From: Allocoprobacillus sp002160865
GTDB taxonomy: Bacteria; Bacillota_I; Bacilli_A; Erysipelotrichales; Coprobacillaceae
Reading direction: 5' to 3'
DNA length: 64,000 nucleotides
Assembly: GCF_042850985.1 (NCBI RefSeq)
Contig: NZ_AP031415.1
Coordinates: 2,418,001 to 2,482,000, forward strand
The stretch's first letter is position 1. Every line of letters starts with the position of its first letter. Shown piece by piece: positions 54,115 through 61,635 of this stretch. Below the pieces are notes generated by a model that searched no databases, had not been told where the DNA came from, and saw nothing but the letters and a program-made list of their open reading frames with translations. Position numbers and translations under genes: made by a program.

Positions 54115-54450
54115 TTATGCGATTGTCTGCTTTGCTTTTTCCAGCATAACATCCGTCAGAAGTTCTTCCATTGTCTTTCCCTTTTCGGAAAAATGTTCTT
54201 TTACAACAATCTTTGTTTTTCCTCTGTTGCCAATGCCACACTTATTATTTGGCTTTTCCTGCCTTGTTTTTACAATATCAGCAATAACACATACCCCCTT
54301 TCTGTAAAAATCTTTTCTAAGCAATTCAACGGCTTTTGTCATAGCCCACAGGAGTTCCACCTCTGCATAGTTCTTATGTAGCCGTACCCATTGCGTGCGA
54401 CGCTCTGAACGCTCAAGCTGTGGCTGTACGGGAGTATCATTATCAGACAG
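54115..54450 (-). CDS. TnpW-like small protein, start unresolved
   Basis: The frame is open from about 54450 to the stop at 54115. It reads LSDNDTPVQPQLERSERR..., then KNYAEVELLWAMTKAVEL, and ends in TKIVVKEHFSEKGKTMEELL, which resembles the C-terminal motif of the small transposon protein TnpW found beside such recombinases. No ATG with a ribosome-binding site opens the frame. A GTG at 54360 would give 81 residues, or the N-terminus may have been lost by frameshift. It lies just upstream of the recombinase. Function unknown. Confidence 0.55.
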   Translation of the reverse strand: MSDNDTPVQPQLERSERRTQWVRLHKNYAEVELLWAMTKAVELLRKDFYRKGVCVIADIVKTRQEKPNNKCGIGNRGKTKIVVKEHFSEKGKTMEELLTDVMLEKAKQTIA

Positions 54451-54689
54451 GACAGGTCATGGCGGTAGGAAAGGACAAGTTTCTTACAGGAACACAGATA
54501 AGGTTCGCTCGCTTTAGCAGGGAAAAGGTCATGGCGTATCTGTTTCAACGGCTCGCTGTCTGTCAAACGTATTGAACTGCTTTATTCAGTTGTCAAAGAA
54601 CACGAAAGAAGAAAATCGTCTTTCCTATATACCGCGTTGGAAAAGAGCAGAAACGTAACCAATCTTCAAAACTTTTTTCTTTTCCTGTA
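54451..54689. other. Gap without a convincing gene
   Basis: Short frames occur on both strands, with none having a start and ribosome-binding site. The plus strand holds an open stretch of about 75 codons ending near 54578, antisense to the TnpW-like frame, which I judge a shadow. Confidence 0.5.
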
Positions 54690-55080
54690 CCATATAGGGA
54701 AAGAAAGTGTCATTCTGCTAAGTTGATGATGAAAAAATCTGATTTTCTTTTCACACCCTAACTACCCATGCAACGCCGTAACTGCCAACTGTGGAATAAA
54801 AGATTTTCTTTGCTCCATATAGGGAACGGAAACTGCCAAATGTTAAGTTGAAAATGAAAAGATTTTCTTCTTTTCACACCAATACTCAACTGTTACTATC
54901 TGTTTGAATACAAATTGATGATAGTTTTTCTCTTTTCATAGAACACTGTCCACTCAACTCGATTTTCCGACATTTTTTCAAAAATTTTTCTTCTTTCACT
55001 CCATATAGGGAATGGAAACCTCGATTTAATGAGTAATTTTGAAAAAAAGTTAGATTTTCTTTTCTCGCACCATATCTGTA
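54690..55080. repeat. Iteron-like direct repeats (CCATATAGGGAA)
   Basis: CCATATAGGGAA occurs at 54690, 54815 and 55001, each in a longer related block that also holds GATTTTCTT and TTTTCACAC or TTTTCTCGCAC. A fourth partial copy, CCATATCTG, starts near 55070. The spacings are 125 and 186 bases. No gene fits here. The position just downstream of the MobT gene suggests an origin or regulatory role, or remnants of tandem duplication. Confidence 0.65.
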
Positions 55081-55117
55081 CGCAAGTAGCCGTTTTGTTG
55101 CAGATTTTTTGAAGAAA

Positions 55118-56332
55118 TTAAAAAATACCGTCATTCTCTTGTGGAACAACGGTATCTATACGTTCTTCTATGGTTGATTTTTCTAACTGTAATAAGTGTT
55201 TATGCTTGTCTTTGAGTTCTGCCTGCTCAATCATATCTTTCAGTATCGTTGTATGATTTTCTCTGTCTAATGCCTGTATCATTTTTATGGTCGGTGCAAC
55301 CTGTCTTTGTAACCAATGCAATGCCTTTTGCAAGGTGTAAGGCTCTGGCTTTGTAGTTAAGCGTATCGGCTCTCTGTTATCCCCTACAAACCACGCCCAA
55401 TCCTCATTCATTTTCCATTGACTTTTCGGTTTATCGTCCTCTCTATCTACAAAACGGACATAATGATTGATGATAGAAAAAGCAGTACGTTCAGCGTCCC
55501 GATAAGTCAGTAGGTCTACAACGGCATAATAGGCTCGTTCATTTTTCATGCGAATTTCAAAGCGGTTCTTAATCTCGGTATCTTCAACTTCTGTGCCAAT
55601 TTTGACATACTGCTCATAGTTCTTTTGATAAGCACACATATATAATTCACTACTTGTTGAACCAAGATATAAAGTTTCGCCTGTATTCTTTGGCATATCA
55701 TCACCACATTTTTCTGTACTGCCATAATTTTTCTGTTTACGGAAATAGGAAACACATTCCCCAGCCATATATTTTTCCTTTAACTTTGGAATATCTAATA
55801 TTCCTGCTCGGTCATTGATAGCCAAATCAAGCCGTTTCATCACACCGCCAGCCGTCATGCAATCAAGCATAAAATCATACCATGAGCGTTCCTGTGCCAA
55901 CAGATAACTTTCCAGTTGCCGACAGCCTTTGCCTTTCAGTTCCAATAGAACTCCTAAATGTTCCTGCATGGAACACATGATATTGATGTCGCCAAGCACA
56001 TATTTGCTTTCATATCCGTATTTTCCATAATCTTCATACAGCATATAATCGGCTTTTAATTGCAATACATCACGGATAATCTTTAATGCGTCCGTAGTAG
56101 GAAAGCGGACACGAAAGTAATCAATCAGCAGGAATAACGGCTCTCGTGGATTGAAACGCTCAATCTGTTTTTCTATGATTTCCTTTAATTCATCATTCAA
56201 TGGCTGTTTGCCTTTTTCAATGCGGTTGTAATACTCACGGCTGATACCACAGGCAACAGCAATTCTTGTTTGTGTTACTCCGTATTCCTCACGTTTTTGT
56301 CTTAATGTTTCAATAAAGTTTTTATCATTCAT
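55118..56332 (-). CDS. mobT: MobT relaxase (Rep_trans family, Tn916 Orf20-like)
   Basis: 404 residues. An N-terminal XRE helix-turn-helix (GVTQTRIAVACGISREYYNRIE) precedes a Rep_trans replication-initiator fold. Relaxase-type residues include RLDLAINDR and a likely active-site Tyr region near the ENRAYY-like NERAYYAVVDLL. Tn916 and ICEBs1 relaxases have this design. They nick oriT and allow transfer by a helper coupling protein and secretion system. GGAGG lies before the ATG. The putative oriT at 57342 is upstream on the same strand. Confidence 0.88.
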   Translation of the reverse strand: MNDKNFIETLRQKREEYGVTQTRIAVACGISREYYNRIEKGKQPLNDELKEIIEKQIERFNPREPLFLLIDYFRVRFPTTDALKIIRDVLQLKADYMLYEDYGKYGYESKYVLGDINIMCSMQEHLGVLLELKGKGCRQLESYLLAQERSWYDFMLDCMTAGGVMKRLDLAINDRAGILDIPKLKEKYMAGECVSYFRKQKNYGSTEKCGDDMPKNTGETLYLGSTSSELYMCAYQKNYEQYVKIGTEVEDTEIKNRFEIRMKNERAYYAVVDLLTYRDAERTAFSIINHYVRFVDREDDKPKSQWKMNEDWAWFVGDNREPIRLTTKPEPYTLQKALHWLQRQVAPTIKMIQALDRENHTTILKDMIEQAELKDKHKHLLQLEKSTIEERIDTVVPQENDGIF

Positions 56333-56407
56333 TCTAAAATTCCTCCAATCAAAAAAGGCAACTACCGTATCTTGATAATTGCCTGTTAATAAAAATCTGT
56401 ATAGAAA

Positions 56408-56435
56408 AAGCAGTCAATCCTAAGACCAACTGCTT
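56408..56435. other. Hairpin upstream of mobT
   Basis: AAGCAGT and ACTGCTT form a 7-bp stem around a 14-base loop in the gap between mobT and the next cargo gene. A second dyad, GGCAA/TTGCC, stands at about 56359-56386. They may be a terminator and leader, and no T run is clear. Confidence 0.4.
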
Positions 56436-56463
56436 ATGAGTATGAATATGAAATTATTTACCG

Positions 56464-56838
56464 TTATTGTAAGCTCTCATAAATCAGAAATACCCCCAAT
56501 AAACACGTCAAAAGAGTTACGATTTCTATACGAAAATCAAAACACTTGAAAACCTCTTTTCCATACTTTTCATTCTTAAATACAAATATTTCTTTCCCGA
56601 TTTTTCTTTTTCCCAGTGATAACAGGATACAACCGTGTGCCGTATAATATTTTTTATTCTTAATCTTTATAATGTAGGCGTGTTTTTTTACAAAAGCTCC
56701 ACCAACAACATACCCAGCGTTTTGGTCTACAATACCTATTATTTTTCCTTTGCATTTTTCGCCAGTAAAAACAACCCTATATTTTAGATACAACAGGTAT
56801 AAGCTGACAATAACAACAATAATTCCTAAAATTAACAT
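56464..56838 (-). CDS. Small membrane protein in the mobile element
   Basis: 124 residues. An N-terminal membrane segment (2-17), then a beta-rich domain with GKIIGIVDQNAGYVVGG and YIIKIKNKKYYT, and a second membrane segment at the C-terminus. This resembles DUF3592-type proteins in outline only. AAAGGA lies before the ATG. Function unknown. Confidence 0.6.
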   Translation of the reverse strand: MLILGIIVVIVSLYLLYLKYRVVFTGEKCKGKIIGIVDQNAGYVVGGAFVKKHAYIIKIKNKKYYTAHGCILLSLGKRKIGKEIFVFKNEKYGKEVFKCFDFRIEIVTLLTCLLGVFLIYESLQ

Positions 56839-56934
56839 TCAAATTTTCCTTTCATGCAATCTCTATATTTTTTCATATCAGAACAACAATATTTAAGCCA
56901 GTGATTTTTAATTACAATAATGTTTTCAATCCCA

Positions 56935-57159
56935 TTAAGAAAAGTATAATAGCAATATATAAACTCCACTTATTCCAATTATAAGTGTCATAATAAAATT
57001 GAAAGCAATACAAACTTTCTTCTGATTTAAAGAAAAATGCTCAAATTTTTTAAGGTTGTATTGACGAATATAACCTTTCGTAACTATGGAATAAATTGAA
57101 TACCCAACGGCAATGATACTTGAAATAATAGCAATAATATCAGTCATTTCACAATCCAT
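56935..57159 (-). CDS. Small two-segment membrane protein in the mobile element
   Basis: About 74 residues with two hydrophobic segments (6-25 and 48-72) and a basic middle. The start at 57159 is six bases after GGAGG. I do not recognise it. It lies between the relaxase and the oriT-like hairpin. Confidence 0.6.
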   Translation of the reverse strand: MDCEMTDIIAIISSIIAVGYSIYSIVTKGYIRQYNLKKFEHFSLNQKKVCIAFNFIMTLIIGISGVYILLLYFS

Positions 57160-57341
57160 ATCTTTCCTCCATAAAAGCTTACACATTGTTACCACAAAAA
57201 TTAAATTATTGTAATATTTAATTAGATAGTGTTTTCCTTTGTGAAATAGGTAATTTTTATATCACACCTTATAAAATGCACTTTTACCTTGTAAATACAA
57301 CGTTTTCCGTTTGTAAATGTCTCTTGTCTCTTGTTTTTTCT

Positions 57342-57366
57342 GCCCCCCTTGTTAGATAACGGGGGC
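57342..57366 (-). other. oriT-like hairpin
   Basis: On the minus strand GCCCCC, GTTATCTAACAAG and GGGGGC form a 6-bp GC stem. The layout (C-run, a CTAACA core and a G-run) is that of the ICEBs1/Tn916 oriT nicked by Rep_trans relaxases, as I recall it. It lies about 1 kb upstream of mobT in a gene-free gap (57160-57522). Likely nicking site of this element. Confidence 0.65.
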
Positions 57367-57395
57367 TTAATCTTCGCTCGCCACGGCTCGCTCAC

Positions 57396-57478
57396 AGACG
57401 AAGTGAACCAGCCACTTGCAAGACATGGCAGAAAAATCTGAGAGATTTTCCTGCCACCGTGTCTGGATCACTCCGTCT
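57396..57478. other. Large nested dyad beside the oriT-like site
   Basis: The outer arms AGACGAAGTGA and TCACTCCGTCT, then CCAG/CTGG and an inner stem GACATGGCAG/CTGCCACCGTGTC, then AAAATC/GATTTT, form an 83-base imperfect palindrome. It could be a single-strand origin, a terminator or part of oriT. Confidence 0.6.
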
Positions 57479-57522
57479 TTAAAGTGGTAATATTATTAAA
57501 CTAATTCTAAAAAATTTCCTTA

Positions 57523-58053
57523 TTATTTTTCTTTGCGTTTATATTCTAAAGGAATTTTTCTTTTTCTCATTTGATTTTCAAACAAAGAAAATTCTAAACT
57601 ATCATAAAATGTAAAAATTCTTTTCCCTTCAATATATATTTTTAAAGAACCTTTCTTAGTATAAACTCCTTTGGTAATATCATTAAAATTATATGTCCTA
57701 GTAATCCCATAAAATGAACGGTATTTGATTATATCACCATCTACAATTACTCTCCAGATTACACTATCTAATGTTAAAATAGCAAAAAATATGACAAAGG
57801 CAGAAACTGATATTACTTCTGATATATCAAATTCAGTAAAAAACACCGTATAAAAAAGGCAAAATGAAAATAAAAACATACCTAACGAAAAAAGGGGAAA
57901 GAATATATTATCATTTTGTATAACATATCTTTTTTCATCTTTATTTCCGTCTTCATTTTTCCGTTTTCTCTTTTCTAAGATACATAGTATTCCCCAGACA
58001 AATATCCATGGCAGTATCATGAGTAATAATGTGTTTTCTAATATCTTTTCCAT
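57523..58053 (-). CDS. Membrane protein of unknown function (DUF6560-like)
   Basis: About 176 residues. Membrane segments at about 10-25, 55-75 and 82-100 are followed by a small PH-like beta domain (KYRSFYGITRTYNFNDIT, GSLKIYIEGKRIF). The plan fits DUF6560-type proteins. The start at 58053 is six bases after GGAG. Cargo of the mobile element, and codon use is AT-rich, unlike the recombinase. Confidence 0.6.
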   Translation of the reverse strand: MEKILENTLLLMILPWIFVWGILCILEKRKRKNEDGNKDEKRYVIQNDNIFFPLFSLGMFLFSFCLFYTVFFTEFDISEVISVSAFVIFFAILTLDSVIWRVIVDGDIIKYRSFYGITRTYNFNDITKGVYTKKGSLKIYIEGKRIFTFYDSLEFSLFENQMRKRKIPLEYKRKEK

Positions 58054-58140
58054 ATATCTCTCCACGTTTTCCAAAATTGATAAATATATTATAGCACTTA
58101 CCTCATTTCAGTTCATTACTTTTCTGCTATCTGTCAGAAT

Positions 58141-58238
58141 ATTTTTTATCCCATGCCTTATCAAGAGTGCAAGCATTGCTTACGCAACAAGCTCTTGACA
58201 ATTCATGCTCTAAAAAATGATAGATAATCAAGCAGAAA
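58141..58238. repeat. Structured repeat, copy 1
   Basis: The outer stem ATTTTTTA/TAAAAAAT encloses CATG/CATG, then TTATCAAGAG/CTCTTGACAA, and an apex with TTGCTTACGCAA. The flank TAATCAAGCAGAAA follows. Copy 2 at 59726 has the same order with changed but still paired stem bases. It lies about 90 bases upstream of the start of the DUF6560-like gene. The rest of the gap to 58444 shows nothing I can name. Confidence 0.65.
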
Positions 58239-58443
58239 AAGAACAAATTATGCTATGTTACATCAACAAAAAGACATCTCATATCTTGTATGAAATTCCT
58301 TTTTTATGCAATTTTTCTTTGTCGCATCAAGGTTCTTTCAATCGTAGTAAATTAGTGATAAATTTCTTTTGTATTTTCATTCACATTGCTTAATGTCCCT
58401 GTGTTCATGCGGATAATCAGATTTTTAATCTTTTTTTCCAGTT

Positions 58444-58477
58444 AAAAAAGCAGGAGACCTTTTCAGATTTCCTGCTC
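58444..58477 (-). terminator. Terminator after the zinc-ribbon gene
   Basis: On the minus strand AGCAGGA, a loop, TCCTGCT and five further T lie 28 bases beyond the stop of the gene at 58505. Confidence 0.85.
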
Positions 58478-58504
58478 AGTAGAGTTGTGAAGATGTTATT
58501 GTTG

Positions 58505-58813
58505 TTATTTAATTTCAATGTTCGTCATAGTTACTAACCCAAGACGAACTAAAATAGTTTGTACGATACGACACCAAAAAATACCTAGAATCAGGAGTAA
58601 AGCATATAAAATAATTGACGCTTGTAAATATTGTCTGCCAAAGTGAATAAGAATAATCAGTGGAGACATTAATATTACAAAGAATATAATGCTTGTAATT
58701 ATTTTTTTTATGTTTTTTGTATCTGCCAAATCAAATTCAGCTCCACAAGAACATTCGTTAGGTATTCCTCCTTTTATTTCAGCACCACAGTTCATGCAAT
58801 ATAGTTTCTTCAT
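58505..58813 (-). CDS. Zinc-ribbon membrane protein
   Basis: About 102 residues. An N-terminal zinc ribbon of the Cys-X2-Cys type (LYCMNCGAEIKGG and ECSCGAEF) is followed by two membrane segments (35-55 and 65-85). Small zinc-ribbon membrane proteins of this kind are common and uncharacterised. The start at 58813 is behind AGGTGAT. It lies 27 bases after the preceding gene, so the two form an operon. Confidence 0.65.
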   Translation of the reverse strand: MKKLYCMNCGAEIKGGIPNECSCGAEFDLADTKNIKKIITSIIFFVILMSPLIILIHFGRQYLQASIILYALLLILGIFWCRIVQTILVRLGLVTMTNIEIK

Positions 58814-58848
58814 TCTAATCACCTCTACAACCTGGAATTGTTCTATTA

Positions 58849-59583
58849 TTATCTTTCAATTTCTATACTTAAAGATTTTCCAGATTTATCGCTTTGAAAA
58901 TTTTCATAATACCAAAAATAGAAAGGCTTTTCACAAAGTTCAAAATAAATAATTTCATCGGGTTTTTTATTTTCTATTTTTGTATTGTAAATATCTTCAT
59001 CATGTACAAATCCATATAAAAAACGACTATTGTCTGGACTGATATTTAAGTCTTGCAAGCTATCACTTAATGCTAACTGTGATTTTAGTAGCGACATCGT
59101 ATCTTTGTCATACGGGCGGTCTTTCTTTATAACCTCATGTACACTTGTAATATAAGCATATCTCTTTTTACCATCTACTTCCTTAATTTTGAATTTTGAA
59201 AATGTCAGACTTGACTCTATATCGTTTTTTTCTGATATATACAAAACACTTTTATAGTTTTCGTTTTCAAACTCCTTTATAATCTTATCAATATGTGCTT
59301 TATATTCTTCGCCTTGTTCAAATTCAATAGAGGCACTTAACAAAGCATCCTGTATCGAGTTTGCATAATTTTTATCAGAAAGTAAATTTTCTTTTGAGTT
59401 TAAATTTTCTATTGGATAATATTTTGTTATTTTTTCCGGAACATATTTATCGTTCATTTCTGTCCTTTGGATTAAACTATTTCCACCTGTTATTTGACCT
59501 AAATATCCAAGCCCTAAAAAAACACTAAACACAAAAATAATTATTCCCAATATTACCCAAATTACCTTCTTTGGTTTACTCAT
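58849..59583 (-). CDS. Anchored extracellular protein of unknown function
   Basis: About 244 residues. An N-terminal signal anchor (VIWVILGIIIFVFSVFLGLG) is followed by a hydrophilic domain rich in Lys and Glu. I recognise no domain. The start at 59583 lies nine bases after AAAGGG. First gene of the two-gene cargo operon with the zinc-ribbon protein. Confidence 0.6.
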   Translation of the reverse strand: MSKPKKVIWVILGIIIFVFSVFLGLGYLGQITGGNSLIQRTEMNDKYVPEKITKYYPIENLNSKENLLSDKNYANSIQDALLSASIEFEQGEEYKAHIDKIIKEFENENYKSVLYISEKNDIESSLTFSKFKIKEVDGKKRYAYITSVHEVIKKDRPYDKDTMSLLKSQLALSDSLQDLNISPDNSRFLYGFVHDEDIYNTKIENKKPDEIIYFELCEKPFYFWYYENFQSDKSGKSLSIEIER

Positions 59584-59725
59584 AAGATTAAGCCCTTTCA
59601 ATTTATTAATTGTTAAATACAAACGCCAATTTATATGCTTCTCTGTATTTACATTATACCATTTTCCACTACCTGCTACAATGTTTCAAAATCTTAAGAT
59701 TACTATTTTTTCCGCTTTTGAAAAG

Positions 59726-59826
59726 CTACTTATCCGTCCATAATTTGTAAAGGGTGCTAAGCATTGCTTACGCAACAATCCCTTGACAAATCATATCCCG
59801 ATAAGTTTAGAGTAATCAAGCAGAAA
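59726..59826. repeat. Structured repeat, copy 2
   Basis: The outer stem CTTATC/GATAAG, then ATTTGTAAAGGG/CCCTTGACAAAT, and an apex with GCATTGCTTACGCAACAA. The flank TAATCAAGCAGAAA matches copy 1. It lies about 140 bases upstream of the gene starting at 59583. Compared with copy 1, AAGAG/CTCTT has become AAGGG/CCCTT, preserving pairing. Confidence 0.65.
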
Positions 59827-59853
59827 TGAAATAGCCTGTTGTTTCAAGCCAAC

Positions 59854-59889
59854 GAAAAAGAGATACCAGCACATTTATGCAGTATCTCT
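59854..59889 (-). terminator. Terminator at the element edge
   Basis: On the minus strand AGAGATAC, a 15-base loop, GTATCTCT and five T lie about 50 bases beyond the stop of the interrupted XRE fragment. It would end transcripts entering the element from the host promoter. Confidence 0.8.
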
Positions 59890-59941
59890 AACTTAATATC
59901 ATTATTCTTTTATTCGCAAGCAGGTAAACACAGGTTATTCC

Positions 59942-60088
59942 TTAATATCCTTTTGTTTGGGAAACTCCGGTTTCCCATTTTGAAACAGCTTTATTTATAA
60001 TAAGTAAAGCATCAGCCAATTGTTTTTGTGTCATTCCTTTTGCTTTACGTTTATAAGCTATATATTGTCCAATTTTTTGACTATCCAT
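59942..60088 (-). pseudogene. 5' piece of the split XRE-membrane regulator
   Basis: 48 codons from ATG 60088 (GGAGGAATAAAA upstream), with MDSQKIGQYIAYKRKAKGMT and NKAVSKWE, the first half of an XRE domain. After the junction hexamer GGGAAA the frame runs into element sequence (TGVSQTKGY) and stops. The continuation is at 52357 down to 50412. It is transcribed from the original host promoter but ends in the terminator at 59854. Confidence 0.88.
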
Positions 60089-60261
60089 TTTTATTCCTCC
60101 CATCTTTCATTATCCTATTTCTTAACAAAATAATAACCAGTCAACGAGAGATTGACCCTCCTATGAGTAGAATTATAACATGTTTTTCATAATTTGATGA
60201 TTATCTTCCATTTTTTTGAAAAAAGAGTAAAATAAAAAAGAGTATTGAGGAGGATAAATAG

Positions 60262-61365
60262 ATGGAAAAATCAAAAGTTTATTATTGTGATATGCATACA
60301 GGGAGAATGAATTTGCCTGAAAAGTTAAAATATTTAATGAAAAAAGCTGGTTTTGAAAATATTGATTTTGAGGATAAATATGCTGCAGTTAAGATTCACT
60401 TTGGTGAACCTGGTAATTTGGCTTATTTAAGACCTAACTGGGCTAAAGTTGTTTGTGATTATGTGAAAGAATTAGGTGGAAAAGCTTTTTTAACAGACTG
60501 TAATACTTTATATGTTGGTGGTAGAAAAAATGCTTTAGATCATTTAGATAGTGCATATACTAATGGATATAATCCTTTTCAAACAGGTGTGCATACGATT
60601 ATTGCTGATGGATTAAAAGGAACTGATGAAGCTTTAGTTCCTGTGAATGGAGAATACGTGAAAGAAGCAAAAATTGGTCAAGCTATTATGGATGCTGATA
60701 TTATTATTTCTTTAAATCATTTTAAAGGTCATGAATTAACTGGTTTTGGTGGTGCTTTAAAAAACATTGGTATGGGATGTGGTTCTCGTGCTGGTAAAAT
60801 GGAAATGCATAGTGCTGGTAAACCAACTGTTCATCAGGAATTATGTATTGGATGTGGACAGTGTATTAAAATTTGTGCTCATGATGCTCCTAAGATTACA
60901 GACGGAAAAGCAAAAATTGATCATAATCAATGTGTCGGTTGTGGAAGATGTATTGGTGTATGTCCTAAAGATGCGATTAAAGCAAGTATGGATGAAGCTA
61001 ATGATATTTTAAATTATAAGATTGCTGAATATACAAAAGCTGTTGTTGATGGTAGACCATGTTTCCATATTTCTCTTGTGATTGATGTATCTCCATATTG
61101 TGATTGTCATGCTGAAAATGATATTGCGATTGTTCCTGATGTTGGTATGTTTGCATCATTTGATCCAGTCGCTTTAGATCAAGCATGTGCCGATGCTGTT
61201 AATAAACAACCAGCTATTAAAAATAGCTTATTAGACAAGCATGGACATACTCATCATGATCATTTCACTGATGTTTCACCTGAAACAAACTGGAAATCAT
61301 GCCTTGAACATGCTGAAAAAATTGGACTTGGAACACGAGAATATGAACTTATTGAAATTAAATAA
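60262..61365 (+). CDS. DUF362-family ferredoxin-type protein
   Basis: 367 residues. The DUF362 region covers the first 180 residues (FEDKYAAVKIHFGEPGNLAYLRP, ISLNHFKGHELTGFGGALKN). Two [4Fe-4S] motifs follow (CIGCGQCIKICAHDAP, CVGCGRCIGVCPKDAI), then a second DUF362-like stretch (VALDQACADAVNKQ). The role is thought to be redox or metal-linked, and no substrate is known. GAGGAGG lies before the ATG. It is monocistronic. Confidence 0.88.
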   Translation: MEKSKVYYCDMHTGRMNLPEKLKYLMKKAGFENIDFEDKYAAVKIHFGEPGNLAYLRPNWAKVVCDYVKELGGKAFLTDCNTLYVGGRKNALDHLDSAYTNGYNPFQTGVHTIIADGLKGTDEALVPVNGEYVKEAKIGQAIMDADIIISLNHFKGHELTGFGGALKNIGMGCGSRAGKMEMHSAGKPTVHQELCIGCGQCIKICAHDAPKITDGKAKIDHNQCVGCGRCIGVCPKDAIKASMDEANDILNYKIAEYTKAVVDGRPCFHISLVIDVSPYCDCHAENDIAIVPDVGMFASFDPVALDQACADAVNKQPAIKNSLLDKHGHTHHDHFTDVSPETNWKSCLEHAEKIGLGTREYELIEIK

Positions 61366-61404
61366 TTCTTTTTATCAGATGTGCTCAAAATACCTTTAAA
61401 TTCT

Positions 61405-61438
61405 AAAAGGCATCATACGCTTATGTATGATGCCTTTT
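61405..61438. terminator. Bidirectional terminator
   Basis: AAAAGGCATCATAC and GTATGATGCCTTTT form a 14-bp perfect stem with a six-base loop between convergent genes. Confidence 0.9.
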
Positions 61439-61440
61439 GC

Positions 61441-61635
61441 TTATAACCATTTTAATACATCTTCTTCGTTATGTATTTCAAATATATGGATAATAATACT
61501 ATCAAGCGTTTCTTCTTTACTATTAACTATTTTCATCTCTAAATCTGGTGTGAGTTTGCCTAATAGTTTTTCTAACAATTTCAAAACAACACTTAATTTT
61601 CCTTTTTTCTCTGCATCTTTCCAGAATGAATACAT
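61441..61635 (-). CDS. Possible intragenic small Rpn protein, second locus
   Basis: In frame, the ATG at 61635 (MYSFWKDAEKKG) follows AAGGA at nine bases and would give 64 residues ending with the shared tail. The evidence is weaker than in the first locus. Offered because intragenic C-terminal products are known for Rpn genes. Confidence 0.35.
   Translation of the reverse strand: MYSFWKDAEKKGKLSVVLKLLEKLLGKLTPDLEMKIVNSKEETLDSIIIHIFEIHNEEDVLKWL

Larger units (their letters stand above)
52358..59976 (-). mobile_element. Integrative mobilizable element (serine recombinase, MobT)
   Basis: About 7.6 kb, inserted in an XRE-membrane regulator gene. Both junctions carry GGGAAA (plus-strand TTTCCC at 52358-52363 and 59971-59976), which fits serine-recombinase crossover at a short core. 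The right junction lies in an 18-base dyad, GGGAAACTCCGGTTTCCC. Contents: large serine recombinase, TnpW-like protein, repeat region, MobT relaxase, oriT-like hairpin and five small cargo genes. There are no conjugation machinery genes, so transfer would need a helper such as a Tn916-type element. GC content is higher than in the host around the recombinase and relaxase genes. Confidence 0.85.

Noticed and set aside
54050..54381. Two plus-strand frames of 85-100 codons, rich in Phe, Leu and Cys
   Set aside because: They are antisense to the TnpW-like frame, lack ribosome-binding sites and look like shadows of it.
54400..54580. Plus-strand open stretch (DALNAQAVAVREYHYQTGQ) ending near 54578
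   Set aside because: It has no start codon or ribosome-binding site and is antisense to the TnpW-like frame, which has better protein character.
54886..55149. Minus-strand frame of 87 codons past the mobT stop
   Set aside because: It runs through the iteron-like repeats, overlaps the end of mobT and has unlikely composition. Treated as non-coding.
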